Made by a program: the position numbers and the translations under genes. From positions 62,001 to 126,000 of the forward strand of contig JAFQXE010000007.1 of the NCBI GenBank assembly GCA_017407125.1: a DNA stretch of 64,000 nucleotides, read 5' to 3'. The notes beneath the pieces were generated by a model, which was not told the origin of the DNA, made no database searches, and saw only the letters and a program-made list of their open reading frames with translations. Shown here piece by piece: positions 43,129 to 52,560 of the stretch. Within the stretch, counting starts at the first letter, position 1, and the number at the start of each line of letters is the position of its first letter. This DNA is from Thermoguttaceae bacterium. GTDB taxonomy: Bacteria; Planctomycetota; Planctomycetia; Pirellulales; Thermoguttaceae.

Positions 43129-44559
43129 TCACACTCCGCCGGAGTACGAGTCAAAATCTCCGACCCGCTGCGTGTACTTGTTGACGAACTTCGTGTACTG
43201 CGGACGCCAGAGGACTTCGACGTCGCCGACGGCGCCGTTACGCTGTTTGGCGAGAATAATTTCCGCCTTGCCGATAACGTCCGGGTTCTTTTCCCTGTCT
43301 TCCGGAGACATGTAATATTCTTCGCGGTGAACGAACATGACAACGTCGGCGTCCTGCTCGATAGCCCCGGACTCTCGCAGATGGCTCATTCTCGGGCGGT
43401 TGTCTTTGGTCGTTTCCGCCTGACGGTTAAGCTGTGACAAGCAGATAACCGGCACTTCCAGCTCGCGCGCCATTCCTTTCAGGCGTCGGGCGATTTTGGA
43501 GACCTGTTCCTGTCGCGGGTCGTTGGGGTTGTCCGGCTGGATGAGCTGAAGGTAGTCGATAATGATAATATCCAGCTTACCCGCCCGTTTCAGACGTCGG
43601 GCAAGAGCGGCAATTTCCGTTACCGTTCTGACCGGGGAATCGTCGATAACCATATTGGACCCGCTCAGCTGACCAACGGCTTTAAGAATAACGTCTTTGT
43701 CTTCCGGGGCAAAAGAGCCGGTTCGGAACTTGCTGCCGTCGATCTCGCCGCGGGAGCTGATCAGACGTTTGACAAGTTCAATCTGGTTCATTTCCAAACT
43801 GACAAACAAGACCCCTTTCCCCTCTACGACGGCAATATAGTCGGCGAAGTTGGCAGCCAGAGCCGTCTTGCCCATACTGGGTCGGGCGGCGAGAATAATC
43901 AACTCGCCCTGGTGCATGCCGCCGGTCATTTTATCGAGATCCGCCAAGCCGGTCAGCAGTCCCGGCGCAGCGCCCTTGAGCATCGTTTCGTTAATCTGGT
44001 CAAGCGTGTCCTGCAGGACTTTGACGAAGTCCAGCTTGTCGGTTTTCGTTTCGTCGCCCTTGAGGGCAAAGATGCGCTCTTCCGCCTGATTGATAAGGTC
44101 GTTTGCGTTGGTACTGGACGTGTACGCTTCCTGAAGGATTTCGGAAGACGTTTGAATCAGCGAGCGCAAAATGGACTTCTCCCGGACGACTTCCGCGTAC
44201 GACCGGGCGTGCGTCGCAATGGCGACCGAGTGCAGAATCTCGACCAGATACGCCTCCCCGCCGATTTTATCCAGCAGGTTGTCTGAACGCAGGTCTTCGA
44301 CCAGCAGGGGGATGTCAACCTGATGCCCGGTGTTGTACATTTGGACGATTCTGTCATAGAGAATCTGATGAGCTTCCAGATAGAAGTCGTCCCGATGAAC
44401 GATAGATACGATGTCGTCCGCCGACTTCGGGTCGATCATCAAACAGCCCAGAAGGTTCCGTTCCATTTCGATGTTCTGAGGCGGAGTCGCGCCGAAAATG
44501 CTGGTGTCGACTGCGGAGACGCTAGTTTTTTTCGTGTGTTTTTTCGATTCGTTTGCCAT
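43129..44559 (-). CDS. dnaB: Replicative DNA helicase (DnaB)
   Basis: A 476-aa hexameric helicase that unwinds DNA at the replication fork. The N-terminal domain (PQNIEMERNLLGCLMIDPKS) is followed by the RecA-like motor. Walker A is ARPSMGKTALA, then GVLFVSLEMNQIELVKRL, Walker B IIIDYLQLI and the C-terminal motif VICLSQLNRQAE. The start at 44559 (MANESKKHTKK) is chosen because the longer frame adds 42 hydrophobic non-family residues through an untranslated-looking stretch. The length is close to the usual 450-470. The gene is isolated from other replication genes, which is common. Confidence 0.95.
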   Translation of the reverse strand: MANESKKHTKKTSVSAVDTSIFGATPPQNIEMERNLLGCLMIDPKSADDIVSIVHRDDFYLEAHQILYDRIVQMYNTGHQVDIPLLVEDLRSDNLLDKIGGEAYLVEILHSVAIATHARSYAEVVREKSILRSLIQTSSEILQEAYTSSTNANDLINQAEERIFALKGDETKTDKLDFVKVLQDTLDQINETMLKGAAPGLLTGLADLDKMTGGMHQGELIILAARPSMGKTALAANFADYIAVVEGKGVLFVSLEMNQIELVKRLISSRGEIDGSKFRTGSFAPEDKDVILKAVGQLSGSNMVIDDSPVRTVTEIAALARRLKRAGKLDIIIIDYLQLIQPDNPNDPRQEQVSKIARRLKGMARELEVPVICLSQLNRQAETTKDNRPRMSHLRESGAIEQDADVVMFVHREEYYMSPEDREKNPDVIGKAEIILAKQRNGAVGDVEVLWRPQYTKFVNKYTQRVGDFDSYSGGV

Positions 44560-44680
44560 AGTAATTCGAAATATACCCCAACGCAAAGTAGAAGTCAAGA
44601 GGGCGAAGAAAAAACTGGATGATCTGTCATAAGTTATAGGATATAGATAAAGTAGGAGATTATTAAGAATAATATAAGCG

Positions 44681-44985
44681 ACCAACGGGAGCGATTATCG
44701 GCAGGCGCGCGGCAGCGCGGATCGGGGGCGGCGCCTCGCCGCCTTGAAAAAACTTTCGGTCGCCAGCAAGCTGGCTCCCTATTGTAGAAGTTTTTTCAAG
44801 GTTGGGAAAAGAAATTGTTTTCGAAATAAATATGAGGGGAAAACCTTTTTTGAAAAAAAGGTTCTTCCCCTCAAACTCCCCTTTCCAAAAAACTTTAGTA
44901 AGGGTAAGAAAACAGTAAGCAGTAAAAATAACAAATCGGTGTAAATCCGTCTAATCCGTTAAATCCGTGACCGGACTGCAGGTAC
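44681..44985. repeat. Intergenic mosaic repeat, copy 6 (C-A-B plus E)
   Basis: C (about 44679-44742), A (44743-44800), B (44831-44905), then E (AATCCGTCTAATCCGTTAAA, about 44945). It sits between the DnaB promoter region and the end of the DEAD-box helicase gene. Confidence 0.87.
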
Positions 44986-47570
44986 TACAATGCCCTGCGA
45001 ACGCGGCGCGTTCTCTGTCCGAAAACCGGCTTGGGCGGCTCTTCCGCAATCGGTTCGGAATGCGTGTTGTCGGCGTCGGGTTTGCTGGACGTCGCCGCCG
45101 GGGTAGCGAACGCGGCAAAGCCCGGGATCTCGTCTCGTTTGAGAAGTTTGTTGATTCTCATTTCGATTCGCGTCAGTTCGACGCCTTCTTCCGCTGTTAC
45201 GAACGTAAACGCGACGCCTTCTTTGCCCATGCGGCCGGTTCTGCCGACTCGGTGAACGTAGTCGTCGCAGAACTGCGGGATGTCGTAGTTGATAATGTGT
45301 GACACGCCGGAAATGTCCAAGCCTCGCCCGACGACGTCCGTCGCAACCAGAAGCCGGACTTTGCCGTCGCGGAACTTCTGAATCGTCTTCATGCGCTTGT
45401 CCTGCTCCATGTCGCCGTGCATGCCCAGCGCGTCCGGATACCATTTTTTAACGATTGCCGTCAGCTGTTCCGTTCGCTTTTTGGTTCGACAGAAAATAAT
45501 CGCCTGATGCGGGTTCTCACGTTCCAAAAGCCGTTTGAGTAGCTCGACTTTGCGTTCCGGCGCGACGGAAAAGTACGACTGTTCAATCGTCTCGACCGCC
45601 AGATTTTTAGGCGAGAAGTCCAGTTTTTCGGGATTGTTCATGTAATGCCGAGCCAGATGATCGACTTCCGGCGGAATGGTCGCGGACATGAGCATCGTTT
45701 GCCGCGAGTCCGGGCAGCGTCGCAGAATCTTCTCGATGTCCGGGCGGAACCCGATGTCCAACATTCTGTCCGCCTCGTCCAGAACAACGAATTCCAGCTT
45801 GGACAGATCAAGGGCTTTTCGCATAAACAGGTCGATGATTCTGCCCGGCGTGCCGACGGCGATATCGACGCCCTCTGACAAGAGCGCGGTTTGTTTCGCC
45901 AGCGGAGCGCCGCCGTAAAACGCGGCAATCGCCAAACCGGTGTACTTGCCCAGTCGCAGAATTTCGTCTCTGACCTGAACTGCCAGCTCGCGCGTCGGAA
46001 CGAGAATCAGGGCGCGGGGCGAGAACATCGTTTCGTCAAATTCCAGCTTTTGCAGAATCGGGAGCGAGAACGCCGCGGTTTTGCCGGTTCCGGTTTGCGC
46101 CTGACCCATTACGTCGCGCCCGGTTCCCGCCAGAGGAATCACGCCCATCTGAATCGGCGTCGGTTCCAGATAGTCAAACTTGTTGAGCGCCCGCATGATC
46201 TCCGGCTTTAAGTTGAACTGCGAGAACTTGTTGTTCGACCAGTCCTGAGAGCTTTCCGGCTCCGCGTCGTCTGTATACTCTTTCGGCGTCGGCGACTCCT
46301 TTTCCGGCTGCGCCTTGACAGCCATCTTTTTCACCGCTTTCTTTTCCGGCGCGGCTTTTCGCGGCTCGACGGTTTTCTGACCAGACGCTTTGACGGCTTT
46401 CTTTCCAGACGCAGTTTCCCCGTCAGGAGCGCTTGTCTCCTGTTTAGCCTTCTTTTTAGACGGAGACGGCTTTGCCTTGTCAGACGCGTCTGACTTGCTT
46501 TCCAAAACAGAATCCTGCGCCGAGACTGCAGGCGTTTCCTTGGAGATTGAGACTTTCGGACTGGCTTTTTTCCGCTCGACAGGTTCAGAGCTTTCAATCA
46601 GGGGCTGATATTTTTGGTATCGCCCCTGACTGACCTGGTTCATGTCGAATAATTCGACAGGGTCTTCATTTGACGCATCTTCCCTATCTTCATTCAAAAC
46701 GGCTTTTTTTTTACCGTTTTGAGCGGTTAAAACGTCCTTTTCCTTTCGAAAAGTCGTTTTTTTTTCCGCAGAGTTTTTGTCAGCGGAATCGGTCGAATCG
46801 AAATCAGACGCGGGGTTTGGCTCAGCAGGTTCCTTCGGCGCCGGGGTTACGCGAGGGCGTTTTCCCAAGCCGAGTTCCTGTTTAAGCTCTTCGCGGAGTT
46901 CTTCCTGAAGCTCCTGACGAAGCTCTTCGATAAGTTCCTGCTTGATTTTCCGCTTGATTTCCGCCAGAAGATTGAACGTGTCGGACGTCGGCTCCGGTTC
47001 AACCGCCGCCTTTTTTACTGGGGCGGCTGCCTTGACGGGTGCGGCCTTGACCGGGGCTTTTTTAGCCGGTTCTTCTTTGTCTTTGCGGTTGTTTTGACGC
47101 GCTTTTTGATCTCCAGCCGACTTTTCGTCACGGGGCTTTTCGCCGCCTTTTTTGTCACGTTTGTCGTTGGAGGCGCGATCGTTTTCCCGATTGGAATTGC
47201 GCTTGCCGCGATTTTTCCCTCTGGACGGGCGGTCGGCAACGGTTTGCTGCATGTCTTCGGAATCGAAGTCAAACAGACTGTCCAGACCATCGTCTTCGTC
47301 CTCGTCGTCGGTCATGTATCCCACCGGGGGCGGGGGAACGTCCGGACGCTTGGCGTCTCGGATTGATGGATTGTATCGCGGAACGGGAGACGGAATCGGG
47401 GACTCTTTTGTCGGCCTGGGACGTCGAGTCGTCGTTTTGATAATCGGTTCGTCTTCCTTCAGTTCCGATTTTTTAGCAGCGCGATTTTTACGCGCTTCTG
47501 CATTGCGAGACTTCGTGTCGTCGCGTTTGGAATCGTTTCCTGAACGATTCTGGTTTTCGTTTGGACTCAT
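44985..47570 (-). CDS. DEAD-box RNA helicase with long disordered N-terminus
   Basis: An 861-aa RNA helicase of the DeaD/RhlE group. The first 420 residues are highly charged low-complexity sequence (KKAPVKAAPVKAAAPVKKA; several RN, KE and SD tracts) with a short acidic patch (TDDEDEDDGLDSLFDFDSED) and a helical stretch of ELRQELQEELREELKQEL heptads. The helicase core has the Q motif (FLEPTPIQ-type TPIQMGV), Walker A AQTGTGKTA, DEAD (VLDEADRML), MSATIP and HRVGRTGRMG. It would unwind RNA duplexes in ribosome assembly or decay. The N-terminal extension is far longer than in classical DeaD and may drive RNA binding or condensation. It is 46 nt after the inositol-phosphate synthase gene. Confidence 0.93.
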   Translation of the reverse strand: MSPNENQNRSGNDSKRDDTKSRNAEARKNRAAKKSELKEDEPIIKTTTRRPRPTKESPIPSPVPRYNPSIRDAKRPDVPPPPVGYMTDDEDEDDGLDSLFDFDSEDMQQTVADRPSRGKNRGKRNSNRENDRASNDKRDKKGGEKPRDEKSAGDQKARQNNRKDKEEPAKKAPVKAAPVKAAAPVKKAAVEPEPTSDTFNLLAEIKRKIKQELIEELRQELQEELREELKQELGLGKRPRVTPAPKEPAEPNPASDFDSTDSADKNSAEKKTTFRKEKDVLTAQNGKKKAVLNEDREDASNEDPVELFDMNQVSQGRYQKYQPLIESSEPVERKKASPKVSISKETPAVSAQDSVLESKSDASDKAKPSPSKKKAKQETSAPDGETASGKKAVKASGQKTVEPRKAAPEKKAVKKMAVKAQPEKESPTPKEYTDDAEPESSQDWSNNKFSQFNLKPEIMRALNKFDYLEPTPIQMGVIPLAGTGRDVMGQAQTGTGKTAAFSLPILQKLEFDETMFSPRALILVPTRELAVQVRDEILRLGKYTGLAIAAFYGGAPLAKQTALLSEGVDIAVGTPGRIIDLFMRKALDLSKLEFVVLDEADRMLDIGFRPDIEKILRRCPDSRQTMLMSATIPPEVDHLARHYMNNPEKLDFSPKNLAVETIEQSYFSVAPERKVELLKRLLERENPHQAIIFCRTKKRTEQLTAIVKKWYPDALGMHGDMEQDKRMKTIQKFRDGKVRLLVATDVVGRGLDISGVSHIINYDIPQFCDDYVHRVGRTGRMGKEGVAFTFVTAEEGVELTRIEMRINKLLKRDEIPGFAAFATPAATSSKPDADNTHSEPIAEEPPKPVFGQRTRRVRRAL

Positions 47571-47616
47571 TTGTAAACAATTATTTTAGTTGTGAGCAGA
47601 GAGAATCGGATGCAAG

Positions 47617-48879
47617 TTACTTGCCGTTCTCCGCTCCCATAACCCAGTCGTACAGGGCTAAATACTGACTGGCGAAATCGTGCGTTGACGCGCCCTGCGG
47701 ACTCTTGAAAAACGAGGAGAGGAAATCCAGCCGCCCTGTCTGTCCTCTGCGGCGAGCTGTAAGCGCCAAACGCGATAAATCCAGTACCAACGGAGCCGCT
47801 AAAATCGAATCGCAGCCCTCCCATGTAAACTGGAGCGCCATTGGCGTGCCTAAAAATCCCTGGAAATGAATGTGATCCCAGGCGGTTTTCCAATCTCCTA
47901 AACTGTTAATTCTCTCGATCGTTACCAGCGTTTGCGGGCGATATCCCAGGATTTCTCCCAGAAGCCGGTCTTTGCTGGCAACTTTGGCTGTCTTGTTGGC
48001 GGGATCGTCTAAAACGACAGCGTCGAGATTGCCGAAAATATTGTGTCCGACCCAGCTCATGACGTTGAAGTTCCGGTTGCGGAACATCGGGGCGAGAACG
48101 CTTTTCATGAGCGTTTCCCCCGTCTTGCCGTCGAATCCCATGTATGCGGATCCGTACTGTTCGCTCCACAGGTCTCCCAACGGAATGGGAACGCCGGTGG
48201 ACGGCGTAAAGTTGATAAACGTCCAGCCATTTTTCATGGCGGCGTATCCGTACAGCGAGCTTGCCGGAAGAGAGGATTCAGAGGACTGAGAGCATTTTTT
48301 ATTTAACGCCTTATCCCATAAGGAGTTGAGTTTTTTGCTGTCGTCGCCGCCCTTTTCCAGAATGGATTGCACAGCCGCGTTGACCGGTTCTGTAGACGAA
48401 ACGTTGACGACAATCAGGGAAGAAAGCCCGTTTTGCTCGACAAAGGCTTTCATTTGACTTTCAAGACGAGCAACGGTTTCAGCGGGCGCGTCTTCCGTTG
48501 GAAGATCCATGTCCGCCAAAGACGCGATGCATTTCCCAGAGCCGCGAATCGTGCCAGGGACAAGTCGGGAATCGATAGCCGCCAGGTCGCGTTTGCACGC
48601 CTGAATCAGGTCAGAACGAATGGCAGGATGGATTCCGCCCAAAGTCGCTACGGTGTCGTAAATCGACCCGGTTCGGATTTCGCACCCGCCGACGAAGAAC
48701 TCTGACCAGGCGGGAAATACGGAACTGACGTCCTTGAAATCGTAGTTTTCCGTTACCAGCCCAGTCCCGTCCGTCTTGCCAGCCTGCAAAGCCGACAAAC
48801 CCAGAATCGCCGTCGAAGCCACTCCGCCTCGCGCGCCGATTAACCAAAGACCTGTTTTCTCCTTATTTTGCTTTTTCAT
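47617..48879 (-). CDS. ino1: Myo-inositol-1-phosphate synthase
   Basis: A 420-aa NAD-dependent enzyme converting glucose-6-phosphate to inositol-1-phosphate. The N-terminal Rossmann motif is LWLIGARGGVASTAI. The family-specific catalytic segment FINFTPSTGVPIPLGDLW and the KTGETLMKSVLAPMF stretch (K and T conserved in Ino1) are present, as is FNVMSWVGHNIFGNLD. It supplies inositol for phospholipids or compatible solutes. The length fits prokaryotic members. It is followed closely by the DEAD-box helicase gene, but the functions look unrelated. Confidence 0.92.
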   Translation of the reverse strand: MKKQNKEKTGLWLIGARGGVASTAILGLSALQAGKTDGTGLVTENYDFKDVSSVFPAWSEFFVGGCEIRTGSIYDTVATLGGIHPAIRSDLIQACKRDLAAIDSRLVPGTIRGSGKCIASLADMDLPTEDAPAETVARLESQMKAFVEQNGLSSLIVVNVSSTEPVNAAVQSILEKGGDDSKKLNSLWDKALNKKCSQSSESSLPASSLYGYAAMKNGWTFINFTPSTGVPIPLGDLWSEQYGSAYMGFDGKTGETLMKSVLAPMFRNRNFNVMSWVGHNIFGNLDAVVLDDPANKTAKVASKDRLLGEILGYRPQTLVTIERINSLGDWKTAWDHIHFQGFLGTPMALQFTWEGCDSILAAPLVLDLSRLALTARRRGQTGRLDFLSSFFKSPQGASTHDFASQYLALYDWVMGAENGK

Positions 48880-49041
48880 ATCGTCTTGCTCGTATAAATT
48901 ATAAAAAATCCTCTCGTTGCATTATACGTCTTAAAATCAAATCCGTAAAGGTATATTAAGCGAGAATATCAAAAAAATGTATAAGATTTTTATAAAATTC
49001 GACAATAATTAGACAGTAAAACCAGACTATATAGTCAGAAG

Positions 49042-50733
49042 CTACTCATTCGAGATTGTTTCTGGCTGAAACCCCTGATCTTCAAGCCATTTAATTGTTT
49101 GTCGAAGTCTTTGATCAATTTCGGGAGAGTAATCGTCAGAACCTGCATTTTTATCATAACTTCTTTTTGCATAGGTAAGCGCTCGGGAACCGCTTGCTTT
49201 GTGTTGAATCAGGTACTTGACCATTTCTAAATTGCCATTCGACGCAGGAGAATAGATCGGGTCGTTGGCATAAGTTCCCACGTCTGTAATTGCGCCGCGT
49301 TCAACGAGATATTTAATAATTCTCATATCGTTACAGCCGATGTGACATGCTCTGCGGGTTGCCATTGCAAGAGGATTATTGTAATTTGAGAAAGTGTCTA
49401 TATCAGCGCCTTTTTCAATCAGATGTCTGACCATAAGATAATCCTGATTAAAAATAGCGTCTGAAAGAGCTAAACTTGAATTGATATTAAATCCCTGGTC
49501 AATAATCCATTCAACCAAAACATGGTTGCCGCTGTCAACAGCGCAGGAAAGAATATCGCTGTATCGCATAAAATCGCCGCGCCAGTAATAACCACAATTA
49601 GTTCTGGTATTTAAGTCCCTCCAAACATCCTCGAAGGCATTAATAGACGCTCCGTTTTTCAACAAAAACTGAACAGTTTCCAAAGAACCGCTTTGAGCGG
49701 CGTATAGAAGAGCCGTATCCAGAATGCGTTGTTCTTTCGCAATTACGATGCCGCGATATGGTTTAGAGCTTGCTTTTTTAAAAATCCATTGAACCAATTT
49801 CGGATTTCCGCTTTTGGCGGCTTGTGTAAGAAGTTCTGGCTCGAAAAAAGCTCCATGATGATCCATCCACTTTACCAATTCCAGATTGCCGCTTGGAGCA
49901 GCAAACCAAATCGGTCTTTTTCCGCATTTAGCGACCGAATCTACAGACAGATTTTTCTTCTCAATAAGCCATTGCACCAATTCCAGATTACCGCTTTGAG
50001 CAGCGTAATGAACAATCGTTTCACCGCTTCTATTGACGTTAATATCTTCACCGTTCTCATTAAGCCACTGAACTAATTTCAAATTACCGCTTTGAGCGGC
50101 GTGAAGAATAACGAAATCCGCGGAGGAAAAGGAATCTTTTTCGGTTTTTGTAACTGCGCCACGTTCAATAAGCCATTTTACCAGTTCCAGATTTCCGCTT
50201 TCAGCTGCATCGAAGAGAACTTGTGATCCAATTGAATATTTATTTCCTTCATTTTCAACAAGCCATTGAACGACTTCCAAATGACCCCCTCTTGCAGCGA
50301 TAGACACTGGAATTTCATAATAATGTGTTTTTTTCTTTCTTTCATGTATCAACTTTTTTACACGATCCAAATCGCCCAAATAAGCGGCGTAGCCAATAAT
50401 TCCAGTGTGGTAGCAGCAATCGTCGAATTCGCCGGTTGCGAACGCCCGTTCAAAGCGTACAATTTGATCTCGGAGAAATAAACCGCGCGTTTTCTTAACC
50501 AATTCGTCAATGCGGGGATCGGTTTTGACAACGACTTTAACGCGCTTTTTGACGGGGTCTTTTTCAAAGCTCTTGTATACCAACATCTCGCCGAGATAGT
50601 AATACGTTGATACGCCTTTGGCTTCGGGATCGTGAATCCGGCGCGTTGAAATTCCGTAAATGCAATACAGCGCTAAAACGATAATCGCTATAGACAACAA
50701 TGCAAACAGCGCTATTTTAGAGCGGGTTTTCAT
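49042..50733 (-). CDS. Membrane-anchored ankyrin-repeat protein
   Basis: A 563-aa protein. An N-terminal membrane helix (about 7-27, IALFALLSIAIIVLALYCIYG) anchors it; the rest faces the periplasm or outside. From about residue 108 to 525 it is made of about a dozen ankyrin repeats, several with the pattern AAQSGNLELVQWLIEKG. The repeats are unusually regular, suggesting expansion. Ankyrin proteins bind protein partners; the target is unknown. The gene is bounded by AT-rich gaps. No enzymatic domain is seen. Confidence 0.88.
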   Translation of the reverse strand: MKTRSKIALFALLSIAIIVLALYCIYGISTRRIHDPEAKGVSTYYYLGEMLVYKSFEKDPVKKRVKVVVKTDPRIDELVKKTRGLFLRDQIVRFERAFATGEFDDCCYHTGIIGYAAYLGDLDRVKKLIHERKKKTHYYEIPVSIAARGGHLEVVQWLVENEGNKYSIGSQVLFDAAESGNLELVKWLIERGAVTKTEKDSFSSADFVILHAAQSGNLKLVQWLNENGEDINVNRSGETIVHYAAQSGNLELVQWLIEKKNLSVDSVAKCGKRPIWFAAPSGNLELVKWMDHHGAFFEPELLTQAAKSGNPKLVQWIFKKASSKPYRGIVIAKEQRILDTALLYAAQSGSLETVQFLLKNGASINAFEDVWRDLNTRTNCGYYWRGDFMRYSDILSCAVDSGNHVLVEWIIDQGFNINSSLALSDAIFNQDYLMVRHLIEKGADIDTFSNYNNPLAMATRRACHIGCNDMRIIKYLVERGAITDVGTYANDPIYSPASNGNLEMVKYLIQHKASGSRALTYAKRSYDKNAGSDDYSPEIDQRLRQTIKWLEDQGFQPETISNE

Positions 50734-50957
50734 AGCAGGTTCTCGATATTCAAGCGGGATTGGTAAAACGGCAGCGCGACAACAGGCATTATCTGGAATG
50801 CGTCAGCGCTTGTTATTATTATACTCAATCAATTTATTGTTGTCAATCAGGAAAAAAAGGGGTATTTGACGATTTGGGCGCCGCAAAATTGGGGGGCATG
50901 AAAAAGGGAATGTGTCTTGAAACCTTTTCGCAGCCTTCTGATTAATCTGTTCTTATC

Positions 50958-51223
50958 CCCACGTCTTTAGATGTGGGAAATAAAAACAATTCAATAATCG
51001 TAGCCCCCAGATTTATCTGGGGGACTAAAAAGACGCTTCTCCCAAAACGCTTGCCCTCCACACTCTCTCCCGCGCCATAAGGCGCGGGGGAGAGTGTGGA
51101 ATTCGCGCGTTATAAAATAATTTATATCCTTTTGAATCCCACGCCTAAAGGCGTGGGCTACGATATTTAATTTTTAATTGTTCTCACAGCTGAAGCTGTG
51201 AGAAACAAACGCCTAAAGGCGTT
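50958..51223. repeat. Array of six perfect or near-perfect hairpins
   Basis: Hairpins at 50958-50977 (CCCACGTC/GATGTGGG), 51004-51023 (CCCCCAGA/TCTGGGGG), 51058-51099 (19-bp arms, ATAA loop), 51138-51157 (CCCACGCC/GGCGTGGG), 51181-51204 (TTCTCACAGC/GCTGTGAGAA) and 51208-51223 (AACGCC/GGCGTT). Loops are 4 nt. Outer arms ATCGTAGCCC (50997-51006) and GGGCTACGAT (51155-51164) pair over 150 bp. No gene is seen between 50734 and 51717. A D-type fragment (AACCGCTACGCGGTT) lies at about 51323. Confidence 0.8.
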
Positions 51224-51484
51224 GACCATGTTCAATTGTTAATCTTGTCTATTTTCGCAACTCAAAATTTTTCGCACCCTGTCAATTTCTTTTTTCGTTA
51301 TTCTTTACGGCTATTAAAATTGAACCGCTACGCGGTTCTGTGCGGGCGACACGCCCGCGAACCGGGCTCAACCATGTGCAATCGCATATAACATTGAATA
51401 GAAACAGTTCTTTCCAGCAATCTTCATTTCCCTAACCACTTACCACTAAACACTTACCACAAACAAAAAGACTCTCTATTTTAT

Positions 51485-51595
51485 TCATTTTAAAAAATAA
51501 AACCCGCGGCGTGGCTTTTGTCAGGGAAAGAGGCTGTCTTACGGAAGCTAAAGGCAACCGGGGAAATTCCGACAAAAAGCGTTAGCTGCGGGTTT
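51485..51595 (-). ncRNA. Structured RNA or long-looped terminator downstream of flgM
   Basis: AAACCCGC (51500-51507) pairs with GCGGGTTT (51588-51595); inside, GCTTTTGTC (51514-51522) pairs with GACAAAAAGC (51571-51580, one bulge). The remaining 48-nt inner region contains GGAAATTCC and further short stems. On the minus strand the outer stem ends in TTTTATTTTTT, i.e. a termination signal. It lies 120 nt past the FlgM-like gene. It matches no riboswitch consensus I know. Confidence 0.4.
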
Positions 51596-51717
51596 GAAAA
51601 AGCTCCTGCTGAGGATTTTTCGGATGTGTTATGCGCCTAAAACGATAACGGGTAAAGGGTTAAGGGTTAACGGAAACGGTAAACAATATAGGTTTTGAAG
51701 GAATTTTGGTATGCGAA

Positions 51718-52041
51718 TTATAAGCCCTGAAGTTCGTTGAGCATGCGGTTTAAGGCGATGTCCAGCTTGGCTTCGGTTTCGTAGGTGCCAGCGGCGATTT
51801 CAGCGCGAATCCGGTTGACCAGATCCATGCGGATGCCTTCGGTGTCGGCGACGCTGGAAGCGGTGGAGACGGCGCTGACGTCGGAAACGTTGTTGTTGAC
51901 GCCAGAAAGACGAATGTCGTCTTGAATTGTATTGGCAGCCTTAGTTTCGGAAACCTGGGCGGCGCCGTTGACCGGCTGAGCCGAAGAGGTCTGGTTGATG
52001 CGCTGAGTTCCAAACAGGGGATTCAATCCATTGATTTGCAT
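51718..52041 (-). CDS. flgM: FlgM-like anti-sigma-28 factor
   Basis: A 107-aa protein. A flexible serine/alanine/asparagine-rich N-terminal half (INGLNPLFGTQRINQTS...NGAAQVSETKAANTIQDDIRL) precedes a helical C-terminal half (RMDLVNRIRAEIAAGTYETEAKLDIALNRMLNEL). This is the plan of FlgM, which binds and silences the flagellar sigma factor until the hook is complete. The segment RIRAEIAAGTYET closely follows FlgM's IRxxIxxGxY consensus. The ribosome site GAGG precedes the ATG. No flagellar genes are adjacent. It indicates a flagellated life stage, common in planctomycete swarmers. Confidence 0.8.
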   Translation of the reverse strand: MQINGLNPLFGTQRINQTSSAQPVNGAAQVSETKAANTIQDDIRLSGVNNNVSDVSAVSTASSVADTEGIRMDLVNRIRAEIAAGTYETEAKLDIALNRMLNELQGL

Positions 52042-52560
52042 AATTGTACCTCGCTAAAGCAAAGTTGTTATTGGGGGCGAAGCAGAGAGCGTTAAAAACG
52101 CGCTGACTTCCATGTCTTTTAATTTTAATACTGACGGGAAAACCGACTGTATCAACTAACCGTTATAGCATAAAACCGAATAATTTGGAAGAGCAATTTT
52201 GCATCCTGCAAGGCCTTCCGAAGGAAATCGGTTCGAGCTGAATTTGAAACTCGTAAGTCTTTATTTTCTTTTGAGTTTCGTTTCGCAATTTTTTTCAATT
52301 GCTTATACCATTGATACGTCCCGGATCGGAAATTGTTCATTGAAAAAGAAAAATTTTTCAAGATTTTTTCTGTAATCCAACAAAGTCGGAAAATAGACGT
52401 CAAAGGACAATCATATGTTTTCTTATTTTGCTGCTGAATTAATCGCCGCGAATTCCGTGATATAAAAACATTCAAATCGGTCGCAGCCATTTAATCGGCA
52501 GGCTATTGGAGAATAAGAAAAAAACAGAAAAACTGTTTTGAGAAACCCTGTTCCTGTTTC

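Noticed and set aside
50958..51223. CRISPR array
   Set aside because: The hairpin stems differ from each other and there are no constant repeats with equal spacers, nor any cas gene nearby.
52152..52490. A 112-codon minus-strand frame
   Set aside because: It has no ribosome site, no domain and low-complexity K/N/S composition in an AT-rich gap. It could be real, but nothing supports it.
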